Shown here: in pieces, positions 37,137-46,115 of the stretch
Layout: each line of letters opens with the position of its first letter
Position numbering within the stretch: the first letter of the stretch is position 1
Notes under the pieces: model-generated
What the model saw: only the letters and a program-made list of their open reading frames with translations
The model's database searches: none
What the model was told of the DNA's origin: nothing
NCBI RefSeq assembly: GCF_014196115.1
Contig: NZ_JACIDB010000001.1
Coordinates: forward strand, 930,001 to 994,000
DNA from: Sphingomonas aquatilis
GTDB taxonomy: Bacteria > Pseudomonadota > Alphaproteobacteria > Sphingomonadales > Sphingomonadaceae
DNA: 64,000 nucleotides
Reading direction: 5' to 3'
Made by a program: the position numbers and the translations under genes

Positions 37137-40100
37137 ATGATGATGTACAAGGGGATACTCGCCTCCACCTGTTGTCTGGCGGCGTTGCTCGCCATGCCGG
37201 CGCACGCCCAGGTCACGACCGATCAGGACGCTGCGACCCAGATCGGCGATCCGGTCGCTTCTGCGAAGCTGGCCGCCGACCGGGCACGCGACGATTCGGT
37301 CAACGCAGACAAATCGCAGGACATCATCGTCACGGGCACGCGCATCGCGCGGCCGAACAACCGCTCCGCGGCACCGATCACCACCGTCACGGTCGCCGAC
37401 ATCGCTGCTCAGGGCGCGACGACGATCGAAGAGGTGATGAACCGCTTGCCGCAGGTGCAGGCCAATGCCGAACAGAATTACGCCGATTCCGACGGCCGCC
37501 AGCGTATCAAGCTGCGCAGCCTGGGTTTCGAACGTACGCTGACGCTGGTCGACGGGCTGCGGCTCGGCATCCAGAACGGCATGGACGTCAGCCTGATCCC
37601 CAATGAGCTGGTCGAGCGGATCGACGTTTTGTCGGGCGGTGCGTCGTCGGTCTATGGATCGGACGCGGTCGCAGGCGTCGTCAACTTCGTGTTGAAGAAG
37701 GACTTCAACGGCATTGCGCTGACCGGCAACTACAGCTTCTTCAACCACGACAATCGCGCCAATCCGGTGACCGAAGCGGCCGGCCGGGCCTTCTTCCCGG
37801 CCAAGCAGGGTTGGACCAACGACGGCGGTCGGGCGAACGTGACGCTCACCGCGGGCAAGACCTTCCTGGACGGGGCGGTCAGCCTGTCGGGCTACCTCAA
37901 CTATCGCCAGTCGGAGCAGGTAAATTTGGGCGACCGGTCGCTGTCGGCGTGCGAAGTCACGCAGACGATCGCGACCGGTGTGCTCAACTGCACGCGGAGT
38001 ACCTATACGCAGGCGGGCACGATCGTCCCGGGCGGGATCGGTGTGGGCAGCACGCTGGTCAACGATCCCAGCGGGTTGGGCCGGTTCGTGCCGTATAACT
38101 CCGGTCCGGGCACCTCGACCAACCCGTACGACGAACTGGCATTCCAGCGGCCGTTCAATCGCCTGAACACCGGCGCCTTCCTGAACGCCAAGATTTCGAG
38201 CGACATTGAATTGTACTCGACCGCGATGTTCTATCGCGACCGGTCGTTCAATACGCTGCCCAACCGCGTCTATTCCTACAGCGCCTATGGTGCGCCGGCG
38301 TATCAGACCAACTGCGACAATCCGTTCCTGTCGACGTCGCAGCGCACGACGCTGTGCGGTACGCGGACGACCGGTTTGGTGCCGCTCGACGTCCGCTATC
38401 GCTTCGATGCGCTGCCGCTGGTCGAGACGGGGTTCGAGAACCGCGGCGTGCGCGTTGCGGGCGGCCTGCGCGGCAAGGTGCTCGACGATGCCTGGCGGTA
38501 TGACATCGCGGGCGTCTATTCGATGATGCGCGCCAAGACGATTTACCCGTCGCAGCCCGATTACGATCGCGTCAACCGGTCGCTCAACGTGGTGAACGTC
38601 AACGGCACGCCGACCTGTGCGTCGGTGGTCAGCGGTGCCGACCGCGCCTGCGTGCCGTTCAACGCCTTCATCCCCGGTAATAGCAACCTGGCCCTCAACA
38701 ACTATCTGTTCACCAGCACCGACGGGTCGCAGAACAGCACGTCGCTGATGTGGCAGGCGCTTGCGGTCCTGAACGGTGACCTTGGCAAGTACGGCATCAC
38801 CTCGCCGCTCGCCGAGCAGGGCGTCGCGGTCGCTTTCGCCAGCGAATTCCGCGCCGAGCTGTACAAGAGCAGCGCCGATGCCCAGTTCCGCGCCAGCAAC
38901 GGCGGCACCGATGCACGTTTCACCCAGAACGTCGTCGAATCGAACGTCGAGGTGCAGGCGCCGCTGATCGAGCACAAGCCGTACACCGACCTGTTGCAGG
39001 TCAACGGCGGCTACCGCGTGTCGAAGTACAACCGCCTGAACGGCACCTTCAACACGTGGAAGGTCGAAGGTATCTGGGCGCCGATCGCCGACATCGGCTT
39101 CCGCACGTCGTTCAACAAGGCGCAGCGCGCGCCGACGGTGATCGAGGCGGATCAGGCGAGCAACGTCAACTATACGACGTCGGGTCCGAACGATCCGTGC
39201 GCATCGACCCGCGATCCCAATTCGTCGAACCCCAACGTGCGGGTCGCACCGACGGCGTCGATCGAGCAATGCCGTCGCACCGGCCTGCCCGACAATCTGT
39301 ACGGCAGCGCGACGCTGGACTGTTCGGCGCTGAACACCGGCTGCACCGTGCGCAACGGTGGGTTCAATCTGAAGCCCGAAACCGCCTATACCAAGACGTT
39401 CGGCGTGATCCTGCGCCCGCGCTTCGTCCGCGGGCTGACGGTGTCGGCGGATCGCTTCATCATCAACTTGAATGACTCGATCAACTTCTTCCAGGTCAAC
39501 GACTTCCTCAACGGGTGTCTGACCACGGGGCTGCAATATTACTGCCGCGGTATCGTGCGAAACCCCGGCACCTACACGCTGAACAGCGCGCCTGGCGGCA
39601 ATCCGACGACCGGCTATTATGCGCGGGGGACGAGCAACAGCTACAAGTCCCAGTCGCATGGCTGGGACTTCCAGGGGCAGTATACGCTGGGCCTGGCGGG
39701 GGCGGGGTCGCTCGATACGTCCTTCAACGGAACGTTGACGACCCGTGTCGGCAGCCAGGATACGCCCGATGCCACGCCGCGCAATTGCGTCGGCTATTAC
39801 GGGCCGGGCTGCGGTGAGAGCATGCCGCGCTGGTCGCACGGCCTGCGCACCACCTGGACCAGCGCCGACAAGGTGGCGAGCGTGTCGCTCAACTGGCGGC
39901 ACATCTCGGGCATGACGATCAGCTACAATGCGCCGGCCGACACGGGCATTCCGGCGAACACGGCGCAGTTCCGCCGGTTCTACACGGGCGTGCCGACGTA
40001 CGATTACATTGATCTGTCCACCAGCTTCGACATCGCCAAGCGCTTTGCGTTGCGGGTGTCGGTGAACAACCTGTTCGACCGCGACCCGCCGCTGCTTCCC

Positions 40101-40199
40101 GACTCGCGCAACGTGTTGGGCCTGCTGCGTAGCAATACGCTGTTCCGCTACGACCTGCTCGGTCGGCAGATCGTCGTGGGGGCGACCGCGCGCTTCTAA
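37137..40199 (+). CDS. TonB-dependent outer membrane receptor
   Basis: A 1020-residue receptor with a signal peptide ending AMPAHAQ and a TonB-linked plug domain (DIIVTGTRIARPNN, then VMNRLPQVQ and LRSLGFERTLTLVDGLR). The 22-strand barrel ends with a terminal aromatic residue (VGATARF). It belongs to the large sphingomonad set with DIIVTG at the plug start. Such receptors import siderophores, vitamins, sugars or oligopeptides; the ligand here cannot be told. The RBS is AAGGGGAAAGAAG before three consecutive ATG codons. No transport partner genes are adjacent. Confidence 0.93.
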   Translation: MMMYKGILASTCCLAALLAMPAHAQVTTDQDAATQIGDPVASAKLAADRARDDSVNADKSQDIIVTGTRIARPNNRSAAPITTVTVADIAAQGATTIEEVMNRLPQVQANAEQNYADSDGRQRIKLRSLGFERTLTLVDGLRLGIQNGMDVSLIPNELVERIDVLSGGASSVYGSDAVAGVVNFVLKKDFNGIALTGNYSFFNHDNRANPVTEAAGRAFFPAKQGWTNDGGRANVTLTAGKTFLDGAVSLSGYLNYRQSEQVNLGDRSLSACEVTQTIATGVLNCTRSTYTQAGTIVPGGIGVGSTLVNDPSGLGRFVPYNSGPGTSTNPYDELAFQRPFNRLNTGAFLNAKISSDIELYSTAMFYRDRSFNTLPNRVYSYSAYGAPAYQTNCDNPFLSTSQRTTLCGTRTTGLVPLDVRYRFDALPLVETGFENRGVRVAGGLRGKVLDDAWRYDIAGVYSMMRAKTIYPSQPDYDRVNRSLNVVNVNGTPTCASVVSGADRACVPFNAFIPGNSNLALNNYLFTSTDGSQNSTSLMWQALAVLNGDLGKYGITSPLAEQGVAVAFASEFRAELYKSSADAQFRASNGGTDARFTQNVVESNVEVQAPLIEHKPYTDLLQVNGGYRVSKYNRLNGTFNTWKVEGIWAPIADIGFRTSFNKAQRAPTVIEADQASNVNYTTSGPNDPCASTRDPNSSNPNVRVAPTASIEQCRRTGLPDNLYGSATLDCSALNTGCTVRNGGFNLKPETAYTKTFGVILRPRFVRGLTVSADRFIINLNDSINFFQVNDFLNGCLTTGLQYYCRGIVRNPGTYTLNSAPGGNPTTGYYARGTSNSYKSQSHGWDFQGQYTLGLAGAGSLDTSFNGTLTTRVGSQDTPDATPRNCVGYYGPGCGESMPRWSHGLRTTWTSADKVASVSLNWRHISGMTISYNAPADTGIPANTAQFRRFYTGVPTYDYIDLSTSFDIAKRFALRVSVNNLFDRDPPLLPDSRNVLGLLRSNTLFRYDLLGRQIVVGATARF

Positions 40200-40231
40200 T
40201 AGCGCGCCTTTGCCTATCGGATGGTTCAAAA

Positions 40232-40262
40232 TCGTGGGCCGATCGCCTAGATCGGTCCACGA
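40232..40262 (+). terminator. hairpin terminator after the TonB receptor
   Basis: TCGTGG-G-CCGATC pairs with GATCGG-T-CCACGA around the loop GCCTA (40232-40262), and CTCTTTC follows. The stem has 12 pairs plus one G-U. The short T run makes it a moderate terminator between the receptor and trxB genes. Confidence 0.6.
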
Positions 40263-40288
40263 CTCTTTCATCCGACAGGCACTTTTCC

Positions 40289-41257
40289 ATGACCACTCAT
40301 ACCACCCGCATGCTGATCCTCGGTTCGGGGCCTGCGGGACTGTCCGCCGCGATTTATGGCGCGCGGGCGGGGATGCAGCCGATCGTCGTGCAGGGCATCC
40401 AGCCCGGGGGTCAGCTGACCACGACGACCGATGTCGAGAATTATCCGGGCTTTGCCGACGTCATCCAGGGGCCCTGGCTGATGGAGCAGATGCAGAAGCA
40501 GGCGGAACATGTCGGCACGCGGCTGATGTGGGACACGATCGTCGAGGTCGACCTGTCCAAGCGCCCGTTCCGCCTGATCGGCGACGGCGGCGATGTGTAT
40601 GAGGGCGAGGTGCTGGTGATCGCCACCGGCGCGCAGGCCAAGTGGCTGGGCATCGAGAGCGAGGAGCCGATGAAGGGCAAGGGCGTCAGCGCCTGTGCGA
40701 CCTGCGACGGCTTCTTCTATCGTGGCAAGAAGGTCGCGGTGATCGGCGGCGGCAACACTGCGGTCGAAGAGGCGCTCTACCTCACCAACCACAGTGATGA
40801 CGTGACGCTGATCCACCGCCGCGACACGTTGCGCGCCGAGCGCATCCTGCAGGAGCGGCTGCACGCGCATCCCAACATCACGGTGCTGTGGAACAAGGAA
40901 GTCCGTGAATTCGTCGACGGCGGCGGCACCGCGGGTCTCGTGGCGCTGGAGCTCGAGGATACGCAGACCGGCGAGCATTCGCGGCTCGACGTGCAGGGCG
41001 GCTTCGTCGCGATCGGCCATCATCCTGCGACCGAGCTGTTCCGCGGCCATCTGGCGCTCGACGACGATGGCTATATCGCGGTGGAGACCGGCTCGACGCG
41101 CACCAGCGTGCCGGGCGTGTTCGCGTGCGGCGACGTGGCGGACAAAGTGTACCGGCAGGCCGTGACGGCGGCGGGCACCGGTTGCATGGCGGCGCTGGAT
41201 GCCGAGCGGTTCCTGGCGGCGGCAGAGTTCGCTGAAATGGCTGAGGCGGCGGAGTAA
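40289..41257 (+). CDS. trxB: thioredoxin-disulfide reductase
   Basis: A 322-residue FAD enzyme that uses NADPH to reduce thioredoxin. FAD motif LGSGPAGLSAAIYGARAG at the N terminus, redox-active Cys136-Ala-Thr-Cys139 in CATCDG, NADPH motif VIGGGNTAVEEALYL near 155, and the C-terminal FAD motif GVFACGDVAD. Length is typical. It starts after the receptor terminator, so it has its own promoter. Confidence 0.97.
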   Translation: MTTHTTRMLILGSGPAGLSAAIYGARAGMQPIVVQGIQPGGQLTTTTDVENYPGFADVIQGPWLMEQMQKQAEHVGTRLMWDTIVEVDLSKRPFRLIGDGGDVYEGEVLVIATGAQAKWLGIESEEPMKGKGVSACATCDGFFYRGKKVAVIGGGNTAVEEALYLTNHSDDVTLIHRRDTLRAERILQERLHAHPNITVLWNKEVREFVDGGGTAGLVALELEDTQTGEHSRLDVQGGFVAIGHHPATELFRGHLALDDDGYIAVETGSTRTSVPGVFACGDVADKVYRQAVTAAGTGCMAALDAERFLAAAEFAEMAEAAE

Positions 41258-41289
41258 GCGGTTCGCTGCTGCTTCCGCCCCGAAACGTC

Positions 41290-41369
41290 TCCCCAGCGCA
41301 GGCTGGGGTCTTTTGCGGCTCTTGAAGTGCGATCTAACCGAGAAGTCCCAGCCTGCGCTGAGATGACGT
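41290..41369. repeat. palindromic interspersed repeat
   Basis: CCCCAGCGCAGGCTGGGG near 41291 and CCCAGCCTGCGCTGAGATGACG near 41347 are inverted versions of the same unit, separated by about 40 bases. The element lies between convergent trxB and the exosortase hydrolase gene and resembles the other intergenic palindromes in layout but not in sequence. Confidence 0.65.
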
Positions 41370-41388
41370 CGAGTGGTCCGCGTTATGC

Positions 41389-42153
41389 TCAGAGTTTAGT
41401 GAGGGCGGAGAGGACGGCGTTGCGTAGTGTGCGCTGGTCTTCCGCCCGGGCGAAGCTGTGCGAGGCGGTATCGATGCGCTTCGTGGGCAGGTGGCGCGCG
41501 GCGGCGGCATAGGCTTGCGCGGTGGCGTCGCCGCTAGCGAGTAGTATGGTAGCGGCGTCGCCCCAGTCGGTGATTGCAGCGACGACGCGGGCGGCGAGCG
41601 CTTGCGGCGCTGGGGTGGCGGCCTTGCGCAGGCCCTTCATCGCCTTGGCGAGGTCGATGTGGCCGGTGAGCAGGCGACGCCATGCCGCGGGGTCGGTGAG
41701 GCGCTGGCGGTAGGTCGCGCGGATCGCGGCGGCGGGGGGCAGGGCGTCGGTCTGCTCGATCGTCCAGGGATTGGCGAGCAGCAAGCGATCGATGCCGGCG
41801 TCGCGGCCGAACAGCGCGAGCGTGCTCGCCGCGTCGCAATTGCCGAAGCCGACGATGCGGTCGAGCTGTGGGGTGTTGGCGCGAAAAGCGGCGGCTGCGG
41901 CGATCAGATCGTCTCGGGCGGACAGGAAACCGCGGTTTTCGCCGGTCGAGTCGCCGATGCCGCGGCGGTCGTAGCGGAACACCGGATGGCCCGCCGCTGC
42001 CACCGACTGTGCGAGGAGCGCCATGCCGCGGTGCGCACCGCATCGTATTTCGTTGCCGCCGGACACGATCAGCACACCGGTCGTGCCGGGTGCTGCGTCG
42101 AGCGTACCGATCAGCGTGTCGCCCGCGCAGGGGAAGGTGATCAGGCTTCGCAT
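41389..42153 (-). CDS. hydrolase 1, exosortase A system-associated
   Basis: A 254-residue alpha/beta hydrolase. The oxyanion region GGNEIRCGAHRG and FRYDRRGIGDSTGE resemble the hydrolase-1 family found only beside exosortase A systems. The usual nucleophile position reads GFGNCDAAS, so the nucleophile may be Cys rather than Ser. It overlaps the hydrolase 2 gene by 13 bases on the same strand. A role in acyl transfer or release on an exopolysaccharide precursor or lipid fits its neighbours, but biochemical data for the family are lacking. Confidence 0.85.
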   Translation of the reverse strand: MRSLITFPCAGDTLIGTLDAAPGTTGVLIVSGGNEIRCGAHRGMALLAQSVAAAGHPVFRYDRRGIGDSTGENRGFLSARDDLIAAAAAFRANTPQLDRIVGFGNCDAASTLALFGRDAGIDRLLLANPWTIEQTDALPPAAAIRATYRQRLTDPAAWRRLLTGHIDLAKAMKGLRKAATPAPQALAARVVAAITDWGDAATILLASGDATAQAYAAAARHLPTKRIDTASHSFARAEDQRTLRNAVLSALTKL

Positions 42154-42851
42154 GCGGCGATCCAGGCGGCGATGTCGTCGGCGAGCAACTCGGCGAGCGC
42201 GGCATCGTCGCCTGGTTCGGCGCGGCGCCAGAGTGGGGCTGCGTCGACGTGACGGTCGGCGGGGGCGGGATCGGATGACAGGCGCACGACGCGGCGGGGC
42301 GTGCCGGGTTGATCGAAGGGGGCGGCGGCGCCGAACGAGGTGAGTAGGTTGGGCGACAGGACGTTGCCCGCAGTCTCCACAGTGTCGGCGCCGTACATCA
42401 TCGCCTGTCGGTCGCCGTCGTTACCCGCCGCCCGCCACGTCCGGTGGAGGTCGCGTAGCAGTGAGTTGCTGTCCTGAGGGGCGAGATGCCACCGGCCGCT
42501 ACACGGCGCGAGGGTGTCGAGCAGGGCGCCGCTGCGTATGCCGACCGCATAGACGCGGCGGCCGTTGTCGAGGCAACGATGGCTCAAAGCCGTCAGTGCG
42601 TCCGCCATGCGCGGCAGGGACAGTCCTGCAAGCGGCACGAGGCTTTCCCCCTGTCCCGGCACGTCCGGCAGCAAGCCGGCGATCCCGCGTTCGGCCAGTC
42701 GGCGCAGCAGGCCAACGGCGAAGGTACGCGTGCGGTTGGCTTCTTCGAAGAGGGGCAGGACGAGGATGACCACCGGCCCGGTATCGGGGCCGAAGCGCAG
42801 CAGCGCCTCGCGGCCGCCGCTCCAGTCGTAATGGTCGATGCGCGGCGCCAT
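42141..42851 (-). CDS. hydrolase 2, exosortase A system-associated
   Basis: A 236-residue alpha/beta-hydrolase-like protein with LPLFEEANRTRTF and PDVPGQGESL near the N terminus, features of the hydrolase-2 family restricted to XrtA loci. The nucleophile region (AVGIRSGALLD) does not have a clear GxSxG. It lies between the acyl carrier protein gene and hydrolase 1, all leftward. Probably acts with hydrolase 1 and the carrier protein. Confidence 0.83.
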   Translation of the reverse strand: MAPRIDHYDWSGGREALLRFGPDTGPVVILVLPLFEEANRTRTFAVGLLRRLAERGIAGLLPDVPGQGESLVPLAGLSLPRMADALTALSHRCLDNGRRVYAVGIRSGALLDTLAPCSGRWHLAPQDSNSLLRDLHRTWRAAGNDGDRQAMMYGADTVETAGNVLSPNLLTSFGAAAPFDQPGTPRRVVRLSSDPAPADRHVDAAPLWRRAEPGDDAALAELLADDIAAWIAACEA

Positions 42852-42862
42852 GCCGCCCGATG

Positions 42863-43135
42863 CTAGACCAGCGCCTTGCCCGCGGCAAATTCGACGAGCG
42901 CGCCGAAGGTTTCGAGCATGTCGCCATCGACCTCGTCATCCTCGATCAGGATGCTCAGCCGATCCTCGATCTCGGTCAGCACGCCCGCGACCGCCATCGA
43001 ATCGAGTTCCGGCAGCGCGCCGAACAGCGGCGTCGTCGCCCGGAAGTCCGCGACCCGCTCGGGCGACAGGCCCAGCACATCGGCAAGGACGGCGCGAACG
43101 GTGGTTTCGACCTGGGTGTAGCCTTCGGGAAGCAA
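42863..43135 (-). CDS. acyl carrier protein, exosortase A system-associated
   Basis: A 90-residue four-helix carrier with the phosphopantetheine attachment Ser46 in ELDSMAV. The C-terminal part is acidic (DRLSILIEDDEVDGD). No ATG or GTG fits; a TTG at 43135 with GAAGG upstream gives a normal carrier protein length and is the best start. It is the first gene of the leftward arm and is divergent from the acyl-CoA ligase gene, 85 bases away. Likely charged with an acyl or aminoacyl group by that ligase. Confidence 0.82.
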   Translation of the reverse strand: MLPEGYTQVETTVRAVLADVLGLSPERVADFRATTPLFGALPELDSMAVAGVLTEIEDRLSILIEDDEVDGDMLETFGALVEFAAGKALV

Positions 43136-43220
43136 AGCGTTCGGCCTTCGATCGGTGACGTGCGCGGCTGCGTTAGAGGCTGGGGCTGCATTCGGCAATA
43201 ACGTGACGCTATGAGGGGAT

Positions 43221-44714
43221 ATGGCGCCAGACCCGACACCGTTTCCGATCGACCATCTCTTGCGCGGAGACCCCGACGCCCCGGCGCTGATCGAGCGCGC
43301 GCGGACATGGCGCTTCGCCGAGGTGGAGGCGGCGGTGGCGAGTGTAGCGGGCTGGCTGACAGCGTGCGGATTGGCGCCGGGGGCGCGGGTCGCGACATGG
43401 CTGCCCAAGACGGCGCTGGCGTGTGTCATGCCGCTCGCCGCGGCGCGGGCGGGCGTGGTGCATGTGCCGGTCAACCCGGCGCTGCGCCGGGCGCAGGTCG
43501 CGCATATCCTGGCGGACAGTGGCGCGGCGTTGCTCGTGACGCAGGCCGCGCGCGCGGCGACGCTGGATGTCGGTGACCGACCCGACGATTGCCGGCTGGT
43601 CGAGGCGGACGCGGTGCCGATGGCCGATGCCGGGCCGGGGCGGTCGGACCGCGATCCGGCATCGCTGGCGGCGATCCTCTACACCTCCGGGTCGACGGGG
43701 AGGCCGAAGGGCGTGATGCTGAGCCATGCGAACCTGTGGCTCGGGGCGGTGTCGGTCGCGCACTATCTGCGCCTGTCGCCCGCGGATCGCGTGTTGGGGG
43801 TGTTGCCGCTGTCGTTCGACTATGGGCAGAACCAGCTGCTGTCGAGCTGGTATGCCGGCGCGGCGGTGGCGCCGCTCGATTATCTGACCGCGCGCGACGT
43901 GGTGAAGGCGGTCGAGCGCACGCAGGCGACGACGCTGGCCGGGGTGCCACCGTTGTGGGTGCAACTGCTGGAGGCGGACTGGCCGGCGGAGACGGCGGCG
44001 CGGCTGCGGCGGCTGACCAACTCGGGCGGCGCGCTGACGGAACGGCTAGTGCGCGGCCTGCGGTCGCGCTTCCCGCAAGCGGATCTGGTGGCGATGTACG
44101 GCCTGACCGAGGCGTTCCGGTCGACTTGGCTCGACCCGGCGCTGATCGATGCGAATCCCGATGCGATGGGTCGGGCGATCCCCTTTGCCGAGGTGGCGGT
44201 GGTGAAGGCGGACGGGACGCGCGCTGTCGGCGAGCCGGGCGAACTCGTCCATGCCGGGCCGCTGGTCGCACAGGGCTATTGGCGCGATGCGGAGCGGACC
44301 GCGCAGCGCTTTCGCCCAGCGCCCGCATGGATGGCGAGCGGCGGCACAGCGGTCTGGTCGGGCGATACGGTGCTGGAGGGCGCGGACGGGCTGCTGCGCT
44401 TCGTCGGGCGCGATGACGAGATGATCAAGAGCGCGGGCAACCGGATCAGTCCGCTGGAGGTGGAGGAAGCGGTGCTCGCCGGTGGTGAGGCGCGTGAGGC
44501 GGTGGCGGTCGGCGTACCCGATCCTCGCTCCGGTCAGGCGATCGTGGTGGTGCTGGCGGGCGATCCGACGAGCGAAGACGCCTTGCGCGCGCGGTTGCGC
44601 GGGCTGCTGCCGAGCTTCATGCAGCCCGCGCGCTACGACTGGCGCGAGGAATTGCCGCGCAACGCGAACGGCAAGCTGGACCGGGCGGCGATCCGGGCGG
44701 AGACGAGAGCATGA
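43221..44714 (+). CDS. acyl-CoA ligase (AMP-forming), exosortase A system-associated
   Basis: A 497-residue ANL superfamily adenylating enzyme. The phosphate-binding loop YTSGSTGRPKG is at about 154-164, MYGLTEAF is the aromatic/TE motif, and the hinge is FVGRDDEMIKSAGNRISPLE. The catalytic Lys is in RNANGKLDR at the C terminus. It activates a carboxylic acid and would load CoA or the adjacent carrier protein. RBS GAGGGG. Its stop overlaps the decarboxylase start (ATGA), so the two are coupled. Confidence 0.9.
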   Translation: MAPDPTPFPIDHLLRGDPDAPALIERARTWRFAEVEAAVASVAGWLTACGLAPGARVATWLPKTALACVMPLAAARAGVVHVPVNPALRRAQVAHILADSGAALLVTQAARAATLDVGDRPDDCRLVEADAVPMADAGPGRSDRDPASLAAILYTSGSTGRPKGVMLSHANLWLGAVSVAHYLRLSPADRVLGVLPLSFDYGQNQLLSSWYAGAAVAPLDYLTARDVVKAVERTQATTLAGVPPLWVQLLEADWPAETAARLRRLTNSGGALTERLVRGLRSRFPQADLVAMYGLTEAFRSTWLDPALIDANPDAMGRAIPFAEVAVVKADGTRAVGEPGELVHAGPLVAQGYWRDAERTAQRFRPAPAWMASGGTAVWSGDTVLEGADGLLRFVGRDDEMIKSAGNRISPLEVEEAVLAGGEAREAVAVGVPDPRSGQAIVVVLAGDPTSEDALRARLRGLLPSFMQPARYDWREELPRNANGKLDRAAIRAETRA

Positions 44715-45925
44715 AGCCGATGGGGGCGCTGCCGCCCGAATTTGCCGGGCAGCGCAGCATGCTGACGATCGCGGGGAGGCCTGCGGACGATTGGGCGGAG
44801 GCGACGCCCGTCTTCGTCTATGACGTCGGCATCGTCGCGGCGCGGGTGGCGCGGTTCCGGGCGGCCTTCCCCGACGTGGATCTGCATTATGCGATCAAAG
44901 CCAACCCCTTGCCCGCGCTGCTGGACCGGGTCGCGCCGCTGGTCGACGGGCTAGACGTCGCGTCGGGTGGCGAGCTGGAAAAGGCCTTGGCGGTCAAGCC
45001 CGCGTCGGCGATCAGCTTCGCCGGCCCGGGCAAGCGAGATGTCGAGCTGCGCGCGGCGATCCGGGCAGGCGCGACGCTCAACGTCGAATCGGAGGGCGAG
45101 GCGACACGGGCGCTGCGGCTGGGCGAAGACCTGGGCATCGCGCCGCGGCTGGCGGTGCGGGTCAATCCCGACATCGAATTGCGCGGTTCGGGCATGCGGA
45201 TGGGCGGGCGACCGTCGCCCTTCGGCGTCGATGCGGCGCGCGCGGCGGCGCTGGTCCGCGCGATCGTCGCGAACGGGGCGGACTGGCGGGGCTTTCACAT
45301 CTATGCCGGCAGTCAGGCGCTGGATGCCGGCGCGATCGCCGAGACGCAGGCCGCGACGCTGGCGTTCGCTGCGCGACTCGCCGACGAGGCGGGCGCCGCG
45401 CCGCCGCTGGTCAATCTGGGCGGCGGGTTCGGCGTGCCCTATTTCGCCGGCGACGTGCCGCTGGATGTCGAGGCGGTGGGCGCGGCGCTCGGCGAGGCAC
45501 TGGCGGCGCGGCCCGCCGTTCTCGGCCAGGCCCGCTTTGCGATCGAGCTGGGGCGCTGGCTGGTGGCGGAGGCGGGCGTCTATCTGACGCGGATCGTCGA
45601 TCGCAAGGAGAGCCAAGGCGAGACGTTCCTGGTCACCGATGGCGGCCTCAATCACCAGCTCGCCGCGTCGGGCAATTTCGGTACGGTCGTGCGGCGCAAT
45701 TATCCGCTTGCGCTGGCCCGCGACCTGGGCGGCGCGGGCGACGAGACGGTGTCGGTGGTGGGGCCGCTCTGTACGCCGCTCGACCGGCTGGGCGACCGCA
45801 TCGCGCTGCCGCATGCCGATGCCGGCGACCTGATCGCGATCTTTATGGCGGGGGCCTATGGTGCCAGTGCTAGCCCCTCCGGCTTTCTGGGCCACCCTCC
45901 CGCCGTGGAGATCGTCGCGGGTTAG
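44711..45925 (+). CDS. PLP-dependent decarboxylase, exosortase A system-associated
   Basis: A 404-residue fold type III (alanine racemase-like) decarboxylase related to diaminopimelate and ornithine decarboxylases. The PLP Lys63 lies in HYAIKANP, and the glycine-rich loop is NLGGGFGVPYF. The C-terminal substrate motif is GPLCTPLDRLG, with the cysteine from the other subunit. In XrtA clusters it may make an amine or amino acid that decorates the polysaccharide; the substrate is unproven. Coupled to the upstream acyl-CoA ligase. Confidence 0.9.
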   Translation: MKPMGALPPEFAGQRSMLTIAGRPADDWAEATPVFVYDVGIVAARVARFRAAFPDVDLHYAIKANPLPALLDRVAPLVDGLDVASGGELEKALAVKPASAISFAGPGKRDVELRAAIRAGATLNVESEGEATRALRLGEDLGIAPRLAVRVNPDIELRGSGMRMGGRPSPFGVDAARAAALVRAIVANGADWRGFHIYAGSQALDAGAIAETQAATLAFAARLADEAGAAPPLVNLGGGFGVPYFAGDVPLDVEAVGAALGEALAARPAVLGQARFAIELGRWLVAEAGVYLTRIVDRKESQGETFLVTDGGLNHQLAASGNFGTVVRRNYPLALARDLGGAGDETVSVVGPLCTPLDRLGDRIALPHADAGDLIAIFMAGAYGASASPSGFLGHPPAVEIVAG

Positions 45926-46027
45926 CGGAAATCGGCATTCAGGTGTGCCGCGACCAATTCCTGCCCTTGGCGGGGGGCAGTGAAGCCGTGATGGAGGCGG
46001 GGAAGAGCGCCACATCGGTTTGGGCGT

Positions 46028-46078
46028 CCTCCCCCTCCGTCATGCCTTTGGCATGCCACCTCCCCCTGGCGGGGGAGG
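46028..46078. repeat. short palindromic repeat (CCTCCCCC...GGGGGAGG)
   Basis: CCTCCCCC at 46028 and GGGGGAGG ending at 46078 enclose an inner palindrome GCATGCC/GGCATGC. It sits in the 190-base gap after the decarboxylase gene. This gap otherwise has no supported gene and may hold a termination signal between the two halves of the exosortase cluster. Confidence 0.55.
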
Positions 46079-46115
46079 AATTGGTGCTACAGTGTCGGCG
46101 TTGATCTCAACGGGA

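Noticed and set aside
37119..40271. Minus-strand open frame of over 1000 codons opposite the TonB receptor
   Set aside because: The receptor has a signal peptide, plug and barrel; the antisense frame has only His/Arg/Asp-rich low-complexity sequence.
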